Shown here: one piece after another, positions 28,908 through 37,556 of the stretch | Layout of the letters: each line of letters opens with the position of its first letter | Position numbering within the stretch: position 1 is the stretch's first letter | The notes under the pieces: generated by a model | What the model saw: only the letters and a program-made list of their open reading frames with translations | The model's database searches: none | Told to the model about the DNA's origin: nothing | Program-made: the position numbers and the translations under genes | Assembly (NCBI GenBank): GCA_019651435.1 | Contig: BOYI01000001.1 | Coordinates: 248,001 to 312,000 of the forward strand | Direction of reading: 5' to 3' | From: Pelagibacteraceae bacterium | GTDB lineage: Bacteria > Pseudomonadota > Alphaproteobacteria > HIMB59 | Length of the DNA: 64,000 bases

Positions 28908-29218
28908 TTTTTATGTGTATTAAGAACGGAGTAAATTTCACCCTTTAATACCTTCAACAACTATAAATTTAGCAATTTAATAGAACAGGAAATAGGTTTT
29001 GAGGATGTAAATGAATATAGGAAGCCACTAGGGGGATGAGGCAAAATTTTTCCCAAAAAATTTGGGGTTTTTGGCCCCTTGGGTAAAGCCAGAGGCTATG
29101 AGTGAAACCCTTTTTTGAGGGTTTTAATTTTTTTTAGTTTGCCAGCCAGATAAACCAATTTGGGTGGGGGTTTCCCCAACTGACAGCACTCTTTGTTATT
29201 GAGTCTCTAAATTATTGA
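28908..29218. other. Intergenic stretch without a confident gene
   Basis: These 311 bases lie between the HAD-like gene and tRNA-Ala. They are richer in G and C runs than their surroundings and include several homopolymer blocks, probably poorly called. No open frame longer than about 25 residues fits a family I know. A terminator-like hairpin lies inside. Confidence 0.5.
29105..29131 (+). terminator. Possible rho-independent terminator
   Basis: AAACCC (29105-29110) can pair with GGGTTT (29119-29124) around a T-rich loop, followed by TAATTTTTTTT. It would end transcription of the second transporter operon. The stem is only six pairs and the base calls around it are doubtful. Confidence 0.45.
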
Positions 29219-29294
29219 TGGTGGAGCCAAGGGGGATCGAACCCCTGACCTCTACGCTGCCAGCGTAGCGCTCTCCCAGCTGAGCTATGGCCCC
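29219..29294 (-). tRNA. tRNA-Ala (anticodon GGC)
   Basis: Read on the minus strand, 76 bases fold as a cloverleaf: acceptor GGGGCCA pairing with TGGCTCC, D-arm GCTCAGCTGGGAGAGC, anticodon stem CTACG/CGTAG around loop CTGGCAG (anticodon GGC), T-arm AGGGG-TTCGATC-CCCCT and an encoded CCA. It reads GCC alanine codons. Confidence 0.95.
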
Positions 29295-29388
29295 ATTATG
29301 CTTTAAACACAAGCATAATACGAGATTGGTTAGGTAGTTCAAATAGTATTTCCGAGAAATTTCCGATAATTTTGATAAATTAGATTTT

Positions 29389-29712
29389 ATGCAAATAATT
29401 TTAATAATTATTTTATCTCTGTTCTCTTTTTCCACTTTTGGCTACCACGAGAATGATACTAGTTTTGATGAGGATGAAATCATTTGTATTGCTACATATG
29501 AATTAGCTGAGGAATTTTTTCTACAAATGAAAGACCCTAGTACCTCAGAGGAAATGAAAAAGAGAAAACAGTCTCTATTGGATAAATATGACGTGGGGCA
29601 CTTTCCTCAGGAGGACATAGACTTTTATATTCTTGAAATTCACTATGCTTGGAGCGCTAATTTTGATTTTTTACCTCCAATTTTAGAAAATTGTCGAACA
29701 AACATTAGTTGA
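29389..29712 (+). CDS. Hypothetical secreted protein
   Basis: 107 residues starting MQIILIIILSLFSFSTFGYH, a signal peptide with a likely cleavage after TFG. The mature part is acidic, has two cysteines (ICIATYELAEEF and ENCRTN) that could form a disulfide, and is predicted mainly helical. I do not recognise the family. It stands alone between tRNA-Ala (divergent) and a small gene. Confidence 0.6.
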   Translation: MQIILIIILSLFSFSTFGYHENDTSFDEDEIICIATYELAEEFFLQMKDPSTSEEMKKRKQSLLDKYDVGHFPQEDIDFYILEIHYAWSANFDFLPPILENCRTNIS

Positions 29713-29826
29713 TATTGTCAATATTATCTAATGAAATTAATTACAATAAATACTTATTAATCAACAAATTCAGTATAATTTTTAAACTGTTAGACAAAAT
29801 CGAAATTCTAAATTAATTTTTTAAAT

Positions 29827-30051
29827 ATGTTAGATGTCTATAATTTAATGAAATATTTAACTCCCTATGAGTTGGATCATCTAAAACACTTAGCCCATAA
29901 TGACCATATTCCATATGAAGAGATAAATAATCACTACAAGATAGATGAAAGTGATTTAAAAAATTTAATGAGGTTTTTGTTAAATGATCAAGACTATTTG
30001 AATTGGAAAAAAATTTATAAAAAGAACAAATCAAATATGAAATCAAGATAA
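29827..30051 (+). CDS. Small TIGR03643/DUF2805-like protein
   Basis: 74 residues. LTPYELDHLKHLAHNDHIPY...INNHYKIDESDLKNLMRFLL...YLNWKKIYKK matches the pattern of TIGR03643/DUF2805: a helix with A..D..P, a helix-turn-helix-like E.dlk.lMR, then W.+...K. The family is small, helical and of unknown function. Likeness is by eye, so treat the family name as probable. Confidence 0.6.
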   Translation: MLDVYNLMKYLTPYELDHLKHLAHNDHIPYEEINNHYKIDESDLKNLMRFLLNDQDYLNWKKIYKKNKSNMKSR

Positions 30052-30139
30052 AGCCTCATTCTTGCGCCATTATTTTTACTTAAAATTAATAAATATAATC
30101 TTCGAAACTTTTTAAATTGTTTGTTAATATTTATTTTCG

Positions 30140-30289
30140 ATGGAGTATTGGGATATCTTTATTATTGGTGGCAATTGGGCATTGGCCATATATTTTCTTT
30201 TAAGATCATTAAGAGTTGGAGGAAAAGTTTGGCTAATTTTTATTTTTTGGACAGTTCTTTCTAGTTTCTTAACGTGGGCAGTTTTTTAA
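30140..30289 (+). CDS. Small membrane protein
   Basis: A 49-residue frame from ATG 30140 to TAA 30287-30289 encodes MEYWDIFIIGGNWALAIYFL, a basic turn RSLRVGGK, and a second hydrophobic segment VWLIFIFWTVLSSFLTWAVF. Two tryptophan-rich helices with a positive loop are consistent with a real inner-membrane miniprotein, and codon use fits the genome. No family is recognised, and it ends just before the convergent alcohol dehydrogenase. Confidence 0.5.
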   Translation: MEYWDIFIIGGNWALAIYFLLRSLRVGGKVWLIFIFWTVLSSFLTWAVF

Positions 30290-30303
30290 AAAATTTTAAA
30301 TTT

Positions 30304-31472
30304 TTATCGACCTTTATTCATACTGATATTAATTAGATTAACCATCTCTTCTAAAGAAGCTGTTCTAGGGTTTGTTGCAAAAGCACTATCTTTAAGAGCT
30401 TTTTTCAGCAAGTCTTTCAACTGAACTTTCTTCAACAACTATTTCTTTTAAGTTTTTTGGAATTTCAAGTTGGTCCTAATAAATTGCAAATAGAATTATA
30501 AAAATATTCAAAATCATTTTTCTTTAGCCCCATTGCTTCACTCATAATAGGTATTTTTTTATCCATGACATGTTGATTATATTTTAAGACTGAAGGTAAA
30601 ACGATCGCATTGGTTAGCCCATGTTGTGTATCAAACTCAGCGCCTACCATATGTGAAATAGCATGAACAAAACCTAATCCTTTCAAAAAAGATATTCCAG
30701 CAAGACACGACCCAACTAACATTTTTCCTCTAGCTTCGAGATTACTTGGATCGTTGTAAACAATTTGTAAATTAGGATAGATTAATCGTAATCCTTCAAT
30801 AGCGGATGCATCACACAGAGGATGAAAATCATCAATGACATAGGCCTCAATTGCATGCACTAAAGCGTCGACACCTGTCCATGCAGTTAAATTTTTAGGC
30901 AGCTCAAGAGTTAACTCTGGATCTAGAATGACCTCAATAGGTTTTTGTTGAGGATGGGCAATACACCATTTAACAAATAACTTAGTATCTGTGACCATCG
31001 CTGAACTTTCAGTTTCAGCTCCTGTTCCTGCAGTTGTCGGAATACAAATTAATGGGGGAAATTTATTTTCTTCATTGATCTCTGGAGGTTTTTTTTCCCA
31101 TTCAAAATCCCAAATATCATAATCATTATTGGCTACTAAGGAGATAGCCTTACCGCCATCCATTCCACTACCACCTCCGATTGCAATAATTCCATCATAG
31201 CCACCTTTATTAAAATTTAGTTTTCCTTCAAGAATTTCTGTATCTCTTGGGTTAGGGGAGATGTTGGAAAAAAGTCCTGGTTTAAGTTGATGGTCATCTA
31301 AATCATTGAGAATATTTTCAATAAATTTGAGATTTCTACTTCCATTATCAGTAACCACAAGGGGTTTTTTAATTCCTTTGATTTGGCAAATTTCAGACAG
31401 TTCCTTTATTCGACCAGGGCCATATCGAATTGGCACAGGAAAAGTCCAATTTTGAAAAGATAAATAATCCAT
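30304..31472 (-). CDS. Iron-containing alcohol dehydrogenase (frameshift near C-terminus)
   Basis: NAD-dependent group III alcohol dehydrogenase, about 388 residues. NAD binding is shown by AIGGGSGMDGGKA; metal ligands are in GVDALVHAIEAY (Asp, His) and HAISHMVGAEFDTQHGL (two His). The frame ends early at 30465 after NLLGPT, but continues in another frame as IPKNLKEIVVEES, FATNPRTASLEEMVNLIS to a stop at 30304, the normal end for the family. It reduces or oxidises short alcohols or aldehydes; the substrate is not specified. It is monocistronic. Confidence 0.88.
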
Positions 31473-31556
31473 CAGTTTAAAATTTAAAATTAATTAAGAA
31501 TATAAATTAATTTGAAGCTTTTAAAGAAGATATAAAATTAATAATCTAAATAATCT

Positions 31557-31868
31557 ATGGATATTCTCAAATCTAAATCTGAAGTCAAAGAACGTTTAAG
31601 TAAAGAAAAAATTGGAGCTATTCATTTATTACGATTACAGGGCTATGGTTCTATAAAATACCGATGCGCTTGTGGTCAAGAACATGACTTAAATGGTGAT
31701 GATGTCAAAAGATTAGCTTCTGCTAAATCATTTAAGGTTTTACTTAAATGTCAAAATGAATATTACACTATGATAAGAATAGAAGGTTTTTTTAGAAAAA
31801 AAGCTATCTCTGAATATGGCTTTCATGAGAGCTCGAGAGAAAATAAAAATAAGAATATTTCAACTTAA
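31557..31868 (+). CDS. Hypothetical protein with Cys-x-Cys motif
   Basis: 103 residues. A central YRCACGQEHDLNGDDVKRLA and a later LLKCQNEYY give three cysteines and a histidine that could bind a metal, in an otherwise basic small protein. I do not recognise it. It stands alone, divergent from the alcohol dehydrogenase and convergent with the FAD oxidoreductase. Confidence 0.6.
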   Translation: MDILKSKSEVKERLSKEKIGAIHLLRLQGYGSIKYRCACGQEHDLNGDDVKRLASAKSFKVLLKCQNEYYTMIRIEGFFRKKAISEYGFHESSRENKNKNIST

Positions 31869-31903
31869 GACTAATAACTATCCCAGTATCAAAAGTAAAT
31901 AAA

Positions 31904-32889
31904 CTAAATTTGAAGCCTAAGTTCACTAAAATGTTTTGCTAATTTTTTTCCTGCTAACCAAGCATCATGCATACTAGGACCTTGGCACCAATCTCCTAGG
32001 GCATATAAACGATGGTCAATCGACTCAATAAAGTTTTTATTTGATAGTTCCAGCAAGCTTTTTTTAGAGTAGGCATATCTCCATCGGTGAGATTTTTTGA
32101 ATATTGCTTTAGAAGAAGAGCCAAAAAACTTTTTCATTTTATCGATGACGTAGTCCTCCAAAACATAGTTTTCAATATTATAATACTCTTTAGTCCATTC
32201 TGCTCTCATGTTGACAACCCAGCATTCTTCATTAAAAAACTCATGTTTAAAATTTTGGTTCATTAAAAAACTTATTTCTTGATTGAGGTGGTACCCAAAT
32301 TGAAAAGGTGAGCCTAGCCCAATCTTTTATCAAAAGCAAGCATGATTGTCCAAATAGAGTCGAAGTTTGGTGTGGGAATATTTTTATAATCAATAAAATC
32401 CTCTAGTAAATTTTTTGATTGTTCAAAAGGGATACAAGTAAAAATAAAATCATAGGGTCCAAATTCTTTTTCATCAGTTAGTAAAAAATACTCATGGTTA
32501 CGTGAGTCAATTTTTTTTATATGGCTAGAAAATTCTGTTGGATATCTTAATTTTTTGTGAAATTCGAGAGGTATCGACTCAATTCCCTTTTGGCCTACGA
32601 TAATTCTTTTTTCTTCAATAGGTGATTGGTTTTGTATATTAGAACAAAAAGCTCCATTTAAATTTTTTGTAGCTCCAATTTTTTCTAGATATTCATTGAA
32701 ACCAATAACCCCATGATCCTCTTTTATATAATGAGCACCATGATCAAAGGCATAGTCTTCATGCCTTCTAGTTGAAATACGACCTCCCGGTCTCCATGAT
32801 TTTTCAAAAAAAGTTATATCTAGGCTAGGAAGATGGTGTGCTAATGATAATGCACTAAGACCGGTTCCTATAACGGCAATCTTTTTCAA
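31904..32889 (-). CDS. NAD/FAD-dependent oxidoreductase, renalase-like (one frameshift)
   Basis: Flavoprotein of about 328 residues. The FAD-binding start KKIAVIGTGLSALSLAHHL is followed by FFEKSWRPGGRISTRR and FDHGAHYI, as in renalase-like amine oxidases (COG3380). The ending YALGDWCQGPSMHDAWLAGK is the conserved C-terminal FAD contact. It starts at TTG 32887-32889. The frame breaks near 32318. It follows the PsiE-like gene by five bases in a minus-strand run with ung. The substrate is unknown. Confidence 0.83.
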
Positions 32890-32894
32890 AGTTA

Positions 32895-33314
32895 TTATTT
32901 TTTCTTAGAATTTTTTGTCGGTATTTCGTCCACATCCTCGAAAGGTCGTAAAATTGGTATATATCTTAAGCGAAGAATAACAACTGCTATGGCAACTAAA
33001 ACTATTGCACCTGCTTCATAGAGTAATAGCTCTGGATTAGAGTCTTTTCCTTGAAGAATGATTAATCGAGATAGAGCAGTTATGGCAATAAATAAAGGAT
33101 AAGTCATACGCACTCGGTTGGAGATCATATAAACCCTTACCATTCCAATAACCTCAACGTAAATGAAGAGTAATAAAAGATCTGCCAGCTCAACATATTT
33201 AGCATCAATCATTTTCAAAATTTCAAAAACAATTGCAGTGATGGTAGATACTAAAATTATAAGTATGACAGCTTTTTCAATAAAGCTGACGAAGTTTCCA
33301 ACAGTATCTTTCAT
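32895..33314 (-). CDS. psiE: PsiE-like phosphate-starvation membrane protein
   Basis: 139 residues with four hydrophobic segments: AVILIILVSTITAIVFEI, ADLLLLFIYVEVIGMVRVYM, the short LFIAITALSRLIIL and GAIVLVAIAVVILRL. The IYVEVIGMVRVYM and ALSRLIIL segments are characteristic of the PsiE family. The function is not known beyond phosphate-starvation induction of the E. coli homologue. It lies one base downstream of ung. Confidence 0.8.
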   Translation of the reverse strand: MKDTVGNFVSFIEKAVILIILVSTITAIVFEILKMIDAKYVELADLLLLFIYVEVIGMVRVYMISNRVRMTYPLFIAITALSRLIILQGKDSNPELLLYEAGAIVLVAIAVVILRLRYIPILRPFEDVDEIPTKNSKKK

Positions 33315-33315
33315 T

Positions 33316-33993
33316 TTACCATTTAATCATATCAATTTGTTTGGTCTCAAGAAAGTTATTTGTCTTGGAGAAAGGTTTGCTACCAAAAAAACCGCGATGA
33401 GCTGATAAAGGAGAGGGGTGAGGAGCAGTTAAAATTAAATGTTTATTCGAATCTATTAACTCTTTTTTACTTTGTGCAAAAGATCCCCAAAGAATGAAAA
33501 CTATATTTTCTCTGGATTTGTTAATAGTAGAAATAACTTTATCTGTAAAAATATTCCATCCTAGTTTTTGATGTGATAATGGCCTTGATCTCTCAACTGT
33601 AAGAGTAGTGTTTAATAAAAAAACACCTTGCTTCGCCCAATGCTCTAAATTTCCGTTAGTGAAATCAATTTTTTTGCCAATGTCATCCTCTAACTCTTTG
33701 AAAATATTAATTAAAGATGGAGGAGGTTTAATTGAGTTTGGAACTGAAAAGCATAAGCCATGCGCTTGATTGGGACCGTGGTAGGGGTCTTGACCCAATA
33801 TTACAACTTTTACTTGATCTAGGGGAGTAAGGTTAAAAGCATTAAATAGAAACTTTCCTGGAGGATAGAAGGGAATATTATTTTTTTTTAACTCCAAGAG
33901 TTTTTTTTTGATGAGTACCATATAGTCTTTTTGGAATTCATCTTTTAAATGATTTAACCAAGAGGGGTGAAGTTGAATGGTGGAAGTGTCCAT
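33316..33993 (-). CDS. ung: Uracil-DNA glycosylase
   Basis: Removes uracil from DNA. 225 residues, a normal family-1 UDG length. Catalytic Asp is in VVILGQDPYHGPNQAHGL, uracil specificity in VFLLNTTLTV, and the DNA-binding loop with catalytic His in TAPHPSPLSAHRGFFG. It sits in a tight minus-strand run with a small helical protein upstream and the PsiE-like gene downstream. Confidence 0.97.
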   Translation of the reverse strand: MDTSTIQLHPSWLNHLKDEFQKDYMVLIKKKLLELKKNNIPFYPPGKFLFNAFNLTPLDQVKVVILGQDPYHGPNQAHGLCFSVPNSIKPPPSLINIFKELEDDIGKKIDFTNGNLEHWAKQGVFLLNTTLTVERSRPLSHQKLGWNIFTDKVISTINKSRENIVFILWGSFAQSKKELIDSNKHLILTAPHPSPLSAHRGFFGSKPFSKTNNFLETKQIDMIKW

Positions 33994-34004
33994 TCGAAAT
34001 TTAA

Positions 34005-34250
34005 CTAATTTAAAGTAGCGTCTTTACTGCGGCCGTATTTTTCAAGTTTATAAATGATTTTTTCCTTGAGCTCATGGTTTTCCTCCAGAGCCATTACAAG
34101 AGCTTGAGTGTAAAAAAAACAAGCCGCCTCTATATCTGCTTTATTTTCAAAATAGTTCGCAGCTTCAAAATATAAAGAGCATACTTTATCCATTTGCTTT
34201 TTTTGATAAGCTTCAGTAATATCATTATCTAATTGAGAAAATTCACTCAT
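34005..34250 (-). CDS. Small helical protein, TPR-like
   Basis: 81 residues, fully helical by eye, with repeats of the tetratricopeptide kind (VCSLYFEAANYFENKADIEA and ACFFYTQALVMALEENHELK). It lacks a signal peptide. It may mediate protein contact; no specific family is recognised. It precedes ung by 11 bases. Confidence 0.62.
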   Translation of the reverse strand: MSEFSQLDNDITEAYQKKQMDKVCSLYFEAANYFENKADIEAACFFYTQALVMALEENHELKEKIIYKLEKYGRSKDATLN

Positions 34251-34313
34251 AGAAATTTCAAATTACCACATTTCAATCAAACACCAAGGTTAAAATTATT
34301 CAGTCAAAGAAAC

Positions 34314-35075
34314 TTAAAAATTATCTTTAGCTTTTCGCATTTGTCCAAAAACCTCAATAGGATCAGTGCTTTTATAGAGTTTTTGAAAGTGCTCATGATC
34401 ACATTGTAGAAAAGGATTACATTTTATTTGATCAACAAGTTTGGTAGGGATGGTAGGTCGATGCTCTTTTTCTTGCTGCTCCACCCAATGGGCATACTTT
34501 TGTAAGTCTTGATTATCGGGATAAATACTTAGAGCAAATTTTACATTACTCAATGTATATTCATGACCACAATAGATAGTAGTTTCTTCTGGTAGTTGTT
34601 TGATTTTAGATAAACTTTTCCAGAAAACTTCTGGTGTTCCTTCAAACATTCGGCCACAACCAATACTAAACAAGGTATCACCTGAAAAAAGAATATTACA
34701 GTCAGGCATAAAATAATTTATGTGTTGCAAGGTATGACCTGGAGTATGAATAACTTTGAATTTATTTTGATGAATTTCGAAAATTTCCTCATCTTTAACT
34801 TTAAGATCTGGTTGAGGGATATTTTTATCATTTTCGTAACCAACAACTATAGATTGAAATTTATTTTTTAAATCTTGAACAGCAGCTATATGATCGTCAT
34901 GGTGATGGGTAAGTAAAATATGCGTTGCTTTACAGTCATTTAATTCAAGTATTTTAAGACACATCTTTAAATCCGATGGATCAACTAAAATTCCCTCAGT
35001 TGCATGAGGGTTCTTAATTAAATAGCCATAATTATCATCTAATTGAGGAAATAAATAAATATTGGGTTTAAGCAT
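34314..35075 (-). CDS. gloB: Hydroxyacylglutathione hydrolase (glyoxalase II)
   Basis: Hydrolyses S-lactoylglutathione to lactate and glutathione in methylglyoxal detoxification. 253 residues: the zinc motif THHHDDH, HTPGHT, the bridging SGDTLFSIGCGRMFEG, and YCGHEYT are all present. It is divergent from a SAM methyltransferase, an arrangement also known for gloB and yafS in E. coli. Confidence 0.95.
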   Translation of the reverse strand: MLKPNIYLFPQLDDNYGYLIKNPHATEGILVDPSDLKMCLKILELNDCKATHILLTHHHDDHIAAVQDLKNKFQSIVVGYENDKNIPQPDLKVKDEEIFEIHQNKFKVIHTPGHTLQHINYFMPDCNILFSGDTLFSIGCGRMFEGTPEVFWKSLSKIKQLPEETTIYCGHEYTLSNVKFALSIYPDNQDLQKYAHWVEQQEKEHRPTIPTKLVDQIKCNPFLQCDHEHFQKLYKSTDPIEVFGQMRKAKDNF

Positions 35076-35114
35076 TGCAATGGAATGTTAGGTAAATCTC
35101 GATAAAATACAACT

Positions 35115-35820
35115 ATGGATATTAACGCATCTGATATCTACAGTTTTTATCAATCTTCTCTTGGAAGTATTGTGAAAAGGACAGTTCGTCAAAGAATTAC
35201 ATCCGTTCTAAAAGATATTTCAAATCAATCTGTTTGTGGTTATGGATATACAAGTCCTTATCTTTCTTTTTTAAAAAAGAGTCATGCAAATTTAAATATT
35301 ACTTCGCTTATTCCTGATTTTTTAGATGGAAGTATTACGGAAAAATATGATTTTGATGAAAAACTATTCATGAATATTTTCTCCCATTAGATCCTAGTTC
35401 AGTTGATTTGGTGGTATCCACTCATCTATTAGAGTTTGTGGAGAAACCTTTAAGTAGTATTGAGGAAATATGGAGGATTTTAAAGCCTAACGGATATTTT
35501 ATTGCTTTAGTTCCAAGAAGATCTGGACTTTGGACTCGCTATGATAATAACCCCTTTGGGCATGGTCGTTCTTATTCAACTACTCAATTTAAAAGATTAA
35601 TTGAGGATTATTTAATCTTAGATCAAAAAAATCTTTTCTCCATTTTCCCCCTTGGCATCATTATGCTAATTATAAATTCCATCGAACTATTGAAACGGCA
35701 GGTAATCGTATTTTTCCCTATATGGGTGGTTTGATGATCTGTGTTTGTAAAAAAATAGTTTATGCAACCAATAAATCTAAATCAAAAAAAATTCCTATAA
35801 AAAATATAGTAGCTACTTAA
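35115..35820 (+). CDS. SAM-dependent methyltransferase, YafS-like (two frameshifts)
   Basis: Class I methyltransferase of about 234 residues. The glycine-rich motif I is partly altered (CGYGYTSPYL), motif IV is VDLVVSTHLLEFVEKP, and IWRILKPNGYFIALVPRRS follows, typical of COG0500 methyltransferases. Breaks lie near 35385 and 35650; the end in another frame is GNRIFPYMGGLMICVCKK. It lies divergent to gloB with 39 bases between, matching the gloB/yafS neighbourhood in proteobacteria. The substrate is unknown. Confidence 0.8.
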
Positions 35821-35866
35821 TAGTTTCATATTTTAAATATAAAATTTTAGTCTATAAGGTTAAGTC

Positions 35867-36616
35867 TTGTTAGATTTTAGTTATTATTTCATCGTATCAT
35901 TTTGTATTCTTTTGTTCGCAATTTCAAAATCCGGTTTTTCTGGTGGTGGATTAGCTTTAATTTCCGTTACTGTTCTCTCAATTACTTATGGCCCCTTAAC
36001 CGCGATTGCTATTTTGATGCCAATGCTGATCGTGTGTGATGCGATAGCCGCATTTCTTAATCGAAAATATTACGACCATAAAGCAGTATGGTCGATCGCT
36101 CCTTTTTCATTATTAGGAGTCATTGCGGGAACAATCCTATTTAAATTCATTAACCTCTCTTTGATAAGTGTATTCATAGGTTCGATATCTCTTGCTTATG
36201 TAATTTCTAATTATTTACTTACTCAATCTAAAATTAAAAAAATTCCTTTTTACGGAAGTAAAACTATCTGGGGGACATTAGCTGGGTTTACAAGTTTTGT
36301 TCTCCACTCTGGAGGTTTGCCTATGAATATCTACTTTATGTCAATTTATGATCGAAAAGTTCAATTTGTTGCTGGGTTAGTTTTTTCGATGGCCTTAATT
36401 AATCTTTTTAAGCTAATTCCATATTTTTATTTAGAAATATTAAACTTAGAGAGTCTGTTAAGTTATTTATTATTTTCTCCAGTGGCAGTGATTGGAGTAG
36501 TTTTAGGACATTGGATGAACAGTAAATTATCCGATAAATCATTCTTTGCTATCATCAATTTTTTTATTGTAGTTGCTTCCCTTAGATTAATCTATTTAGG
36601 GATTGTAGATTTATAA
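35867..36616 (+). CDS. TauE/SafE-family membrane transporter
   Basis: 249 residues with about seven to eight hydrophobic segments. The start AISKSGFSGGGLALISV and the paired LMPMLIVCDAIA are hallmarks of the TauE/SafE (sulfite exporter-like) family; the second repeat has FTSFVLHSGGLPMNIYF. The start is TTG 35867. Members export sulfite, sulfoacetate or other organic anions; the cargo here is not known. It overlaps the convergent small gene by six bases. Confidence 0.87.
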   Translation: MLDFSYYFIVSFCILLFAISKSGFSGGGLALISVTVLSITYGPLTAIAILMPMLIVCDAIAAFLNRKYYDHKAVWSIAPFSLLGVIAGTILFKFINLSLISVFIGSISLAYVISNYLLTQSKIKKIPFYGSKTIWGTLAGFTSFVLHSGGLPMNIYFMSIYDRKVQFVAGLVFSMALINLFKLIPYFYLEILNLESLLSYLLFSPVAVIGVVLGHWMNSKLSDKSFFAIINFFIVVASLRLIYLGIVDL

Positions 36617-36970
36617 TTTCTTTTTAAGAGACTCAATTAATTCAAATTCATCTTGAAAAGAATTCATCTCATTTTTATCAATTAATACATTGTGCTTTTC
36701 GTTTAATTCTTCTAAGCAAATAGGTAAATCATTTATAAAGCCTTCAAGGCCAAAATCTGACAGCTCTTCTAAATGCAAAAATTTATAATCATGGGGAGAC
36801 TCCTCTATAAAATCTTTCCATGCTTTTCGCATTTTTAAATCATAAGTAATTTGACATAAATTACATTCATATGTCTTTGGAGATAAATATTTATGGAGGG
36901 TATCAATTAAATAATTCCATTGACCACCTTTAGCATTGTAGATGAAAATTATATTTTTTTTATTGCTCAT
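36611..36970 (-). CDS. Hypothetical protein coupled to metW
   Basis: 119 residues starting KKNIIFIYNAKGGQWNYLID with a CxxC (YECNLCQITYD) at about residues 36-39 and an acidic C-terminus. It overlaps the metW stop by 11 bases, so it is cotranscribed with metX-metW. I recall similar unnamed proteins in many bacteria but no function. The CxxC could bind metal or act in redox. Confidence 0.65.
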   Translation of the reverse strand: MSNKKNIIFIYNAKGGQWNYLIDTLHKYLSPKTYECNLCQITYDLKMRKAWKDFIEESPHDYKFLHLEELSDFGLEGFINDLPICLEELNEKHNVLIDKNEMNSFQDEFELIESLKKKL

Positions 36971-37556
36971 TTTTTAAATGAAATAGTACTTCTTTACAAA
37001 AAAGGTTTGAAGGTATTTTTCCATCAGTAAATTGAGTCGAGTTAATAACATCATAGGTTGAAATAATTTTAAAATTTAAATCAAGAGATAGCTTTTTAAA
37101 ATCTTTAATACTACAAGGATGTATATAGTCAGTATTATACCACTGATCACTATCAGATTTTTTAAGAAGTGAGTCAAAACTGCCTGATAATAAAAATTGT
37201 ATTACCTTACTTAACCTTCCTGAGTTATTGAAACCAACTATAATATTTTTACTTACTTTTTTTAAAGTATTTAATAAAACATCAGGCTTTTGAACAGCCT
37301 GTATTGTTTGTGTTAGAATGCAGTAGTCAAATTGATTATATGGAAAATCCTCCACGATTAAGTTTATATCCCCATGAATGACATCTAATCCCCGTCCAAG
37401 ACAAGAAATGACTTTTTCTTGGTTTAGCTCTACTCCTTGAGCACTGATATTTTTATCAGCGAGTAATGCAATTAAATCTCCATCTGAACAGCCGATATCG
37501 AGCACTTTAGAATTTTCCGGAATGAGATCTAATATTATTTTATAATCGTTTCTCAT
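36960..37556 (-). CDS. metW: Methionine biosynthesis protein MetW
   Basis: SAM-methyltransferase-fold protein of 198 residues that accompanies MetX in homoserine acetylation. VLDIGCSDGDLIALLAD is motif I, GVELNQEKVISCLGRGLDVI follows, and FDYCILTQTIQAVQKPD is the MetW-specific stretch. Its ATG overlaps the metX TGA in an ATGA, showing translational coupling; the riboswitch ahead of metX should control it as well. Confidence 0.95.
   Translation of the reverse strand: MRNDYKIILDLIPENSKVLDIGCSDGDLIALLADKNISAQGVELNQEKVISCLGRGLDVIHGDINLIVEDFPYNQFDYCILTQTIQAVQKPDVLLNTLKKVSKNIIVGFNNSGRLSKVIQFLLSGSFDSLLKKSDSDQWYNTDYIHPCSIKDFKKLSLDLNFKIISTYDVINSTQFTDGKIPSNLFCKEVLFHLKNEQ

Noticed and set aside
29196-29435. 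Reading frame over tRNA-Ala on the minus strand
   Set aside because: It covers the tRNA gene itself and has no family resemblance.
35867-36616. TauE/SafE transporter as part of sulfonate use with the HisD-like gene
   Set aside because: It is about 19 kb away, among unrelated core genes, and the family carries many substrates.
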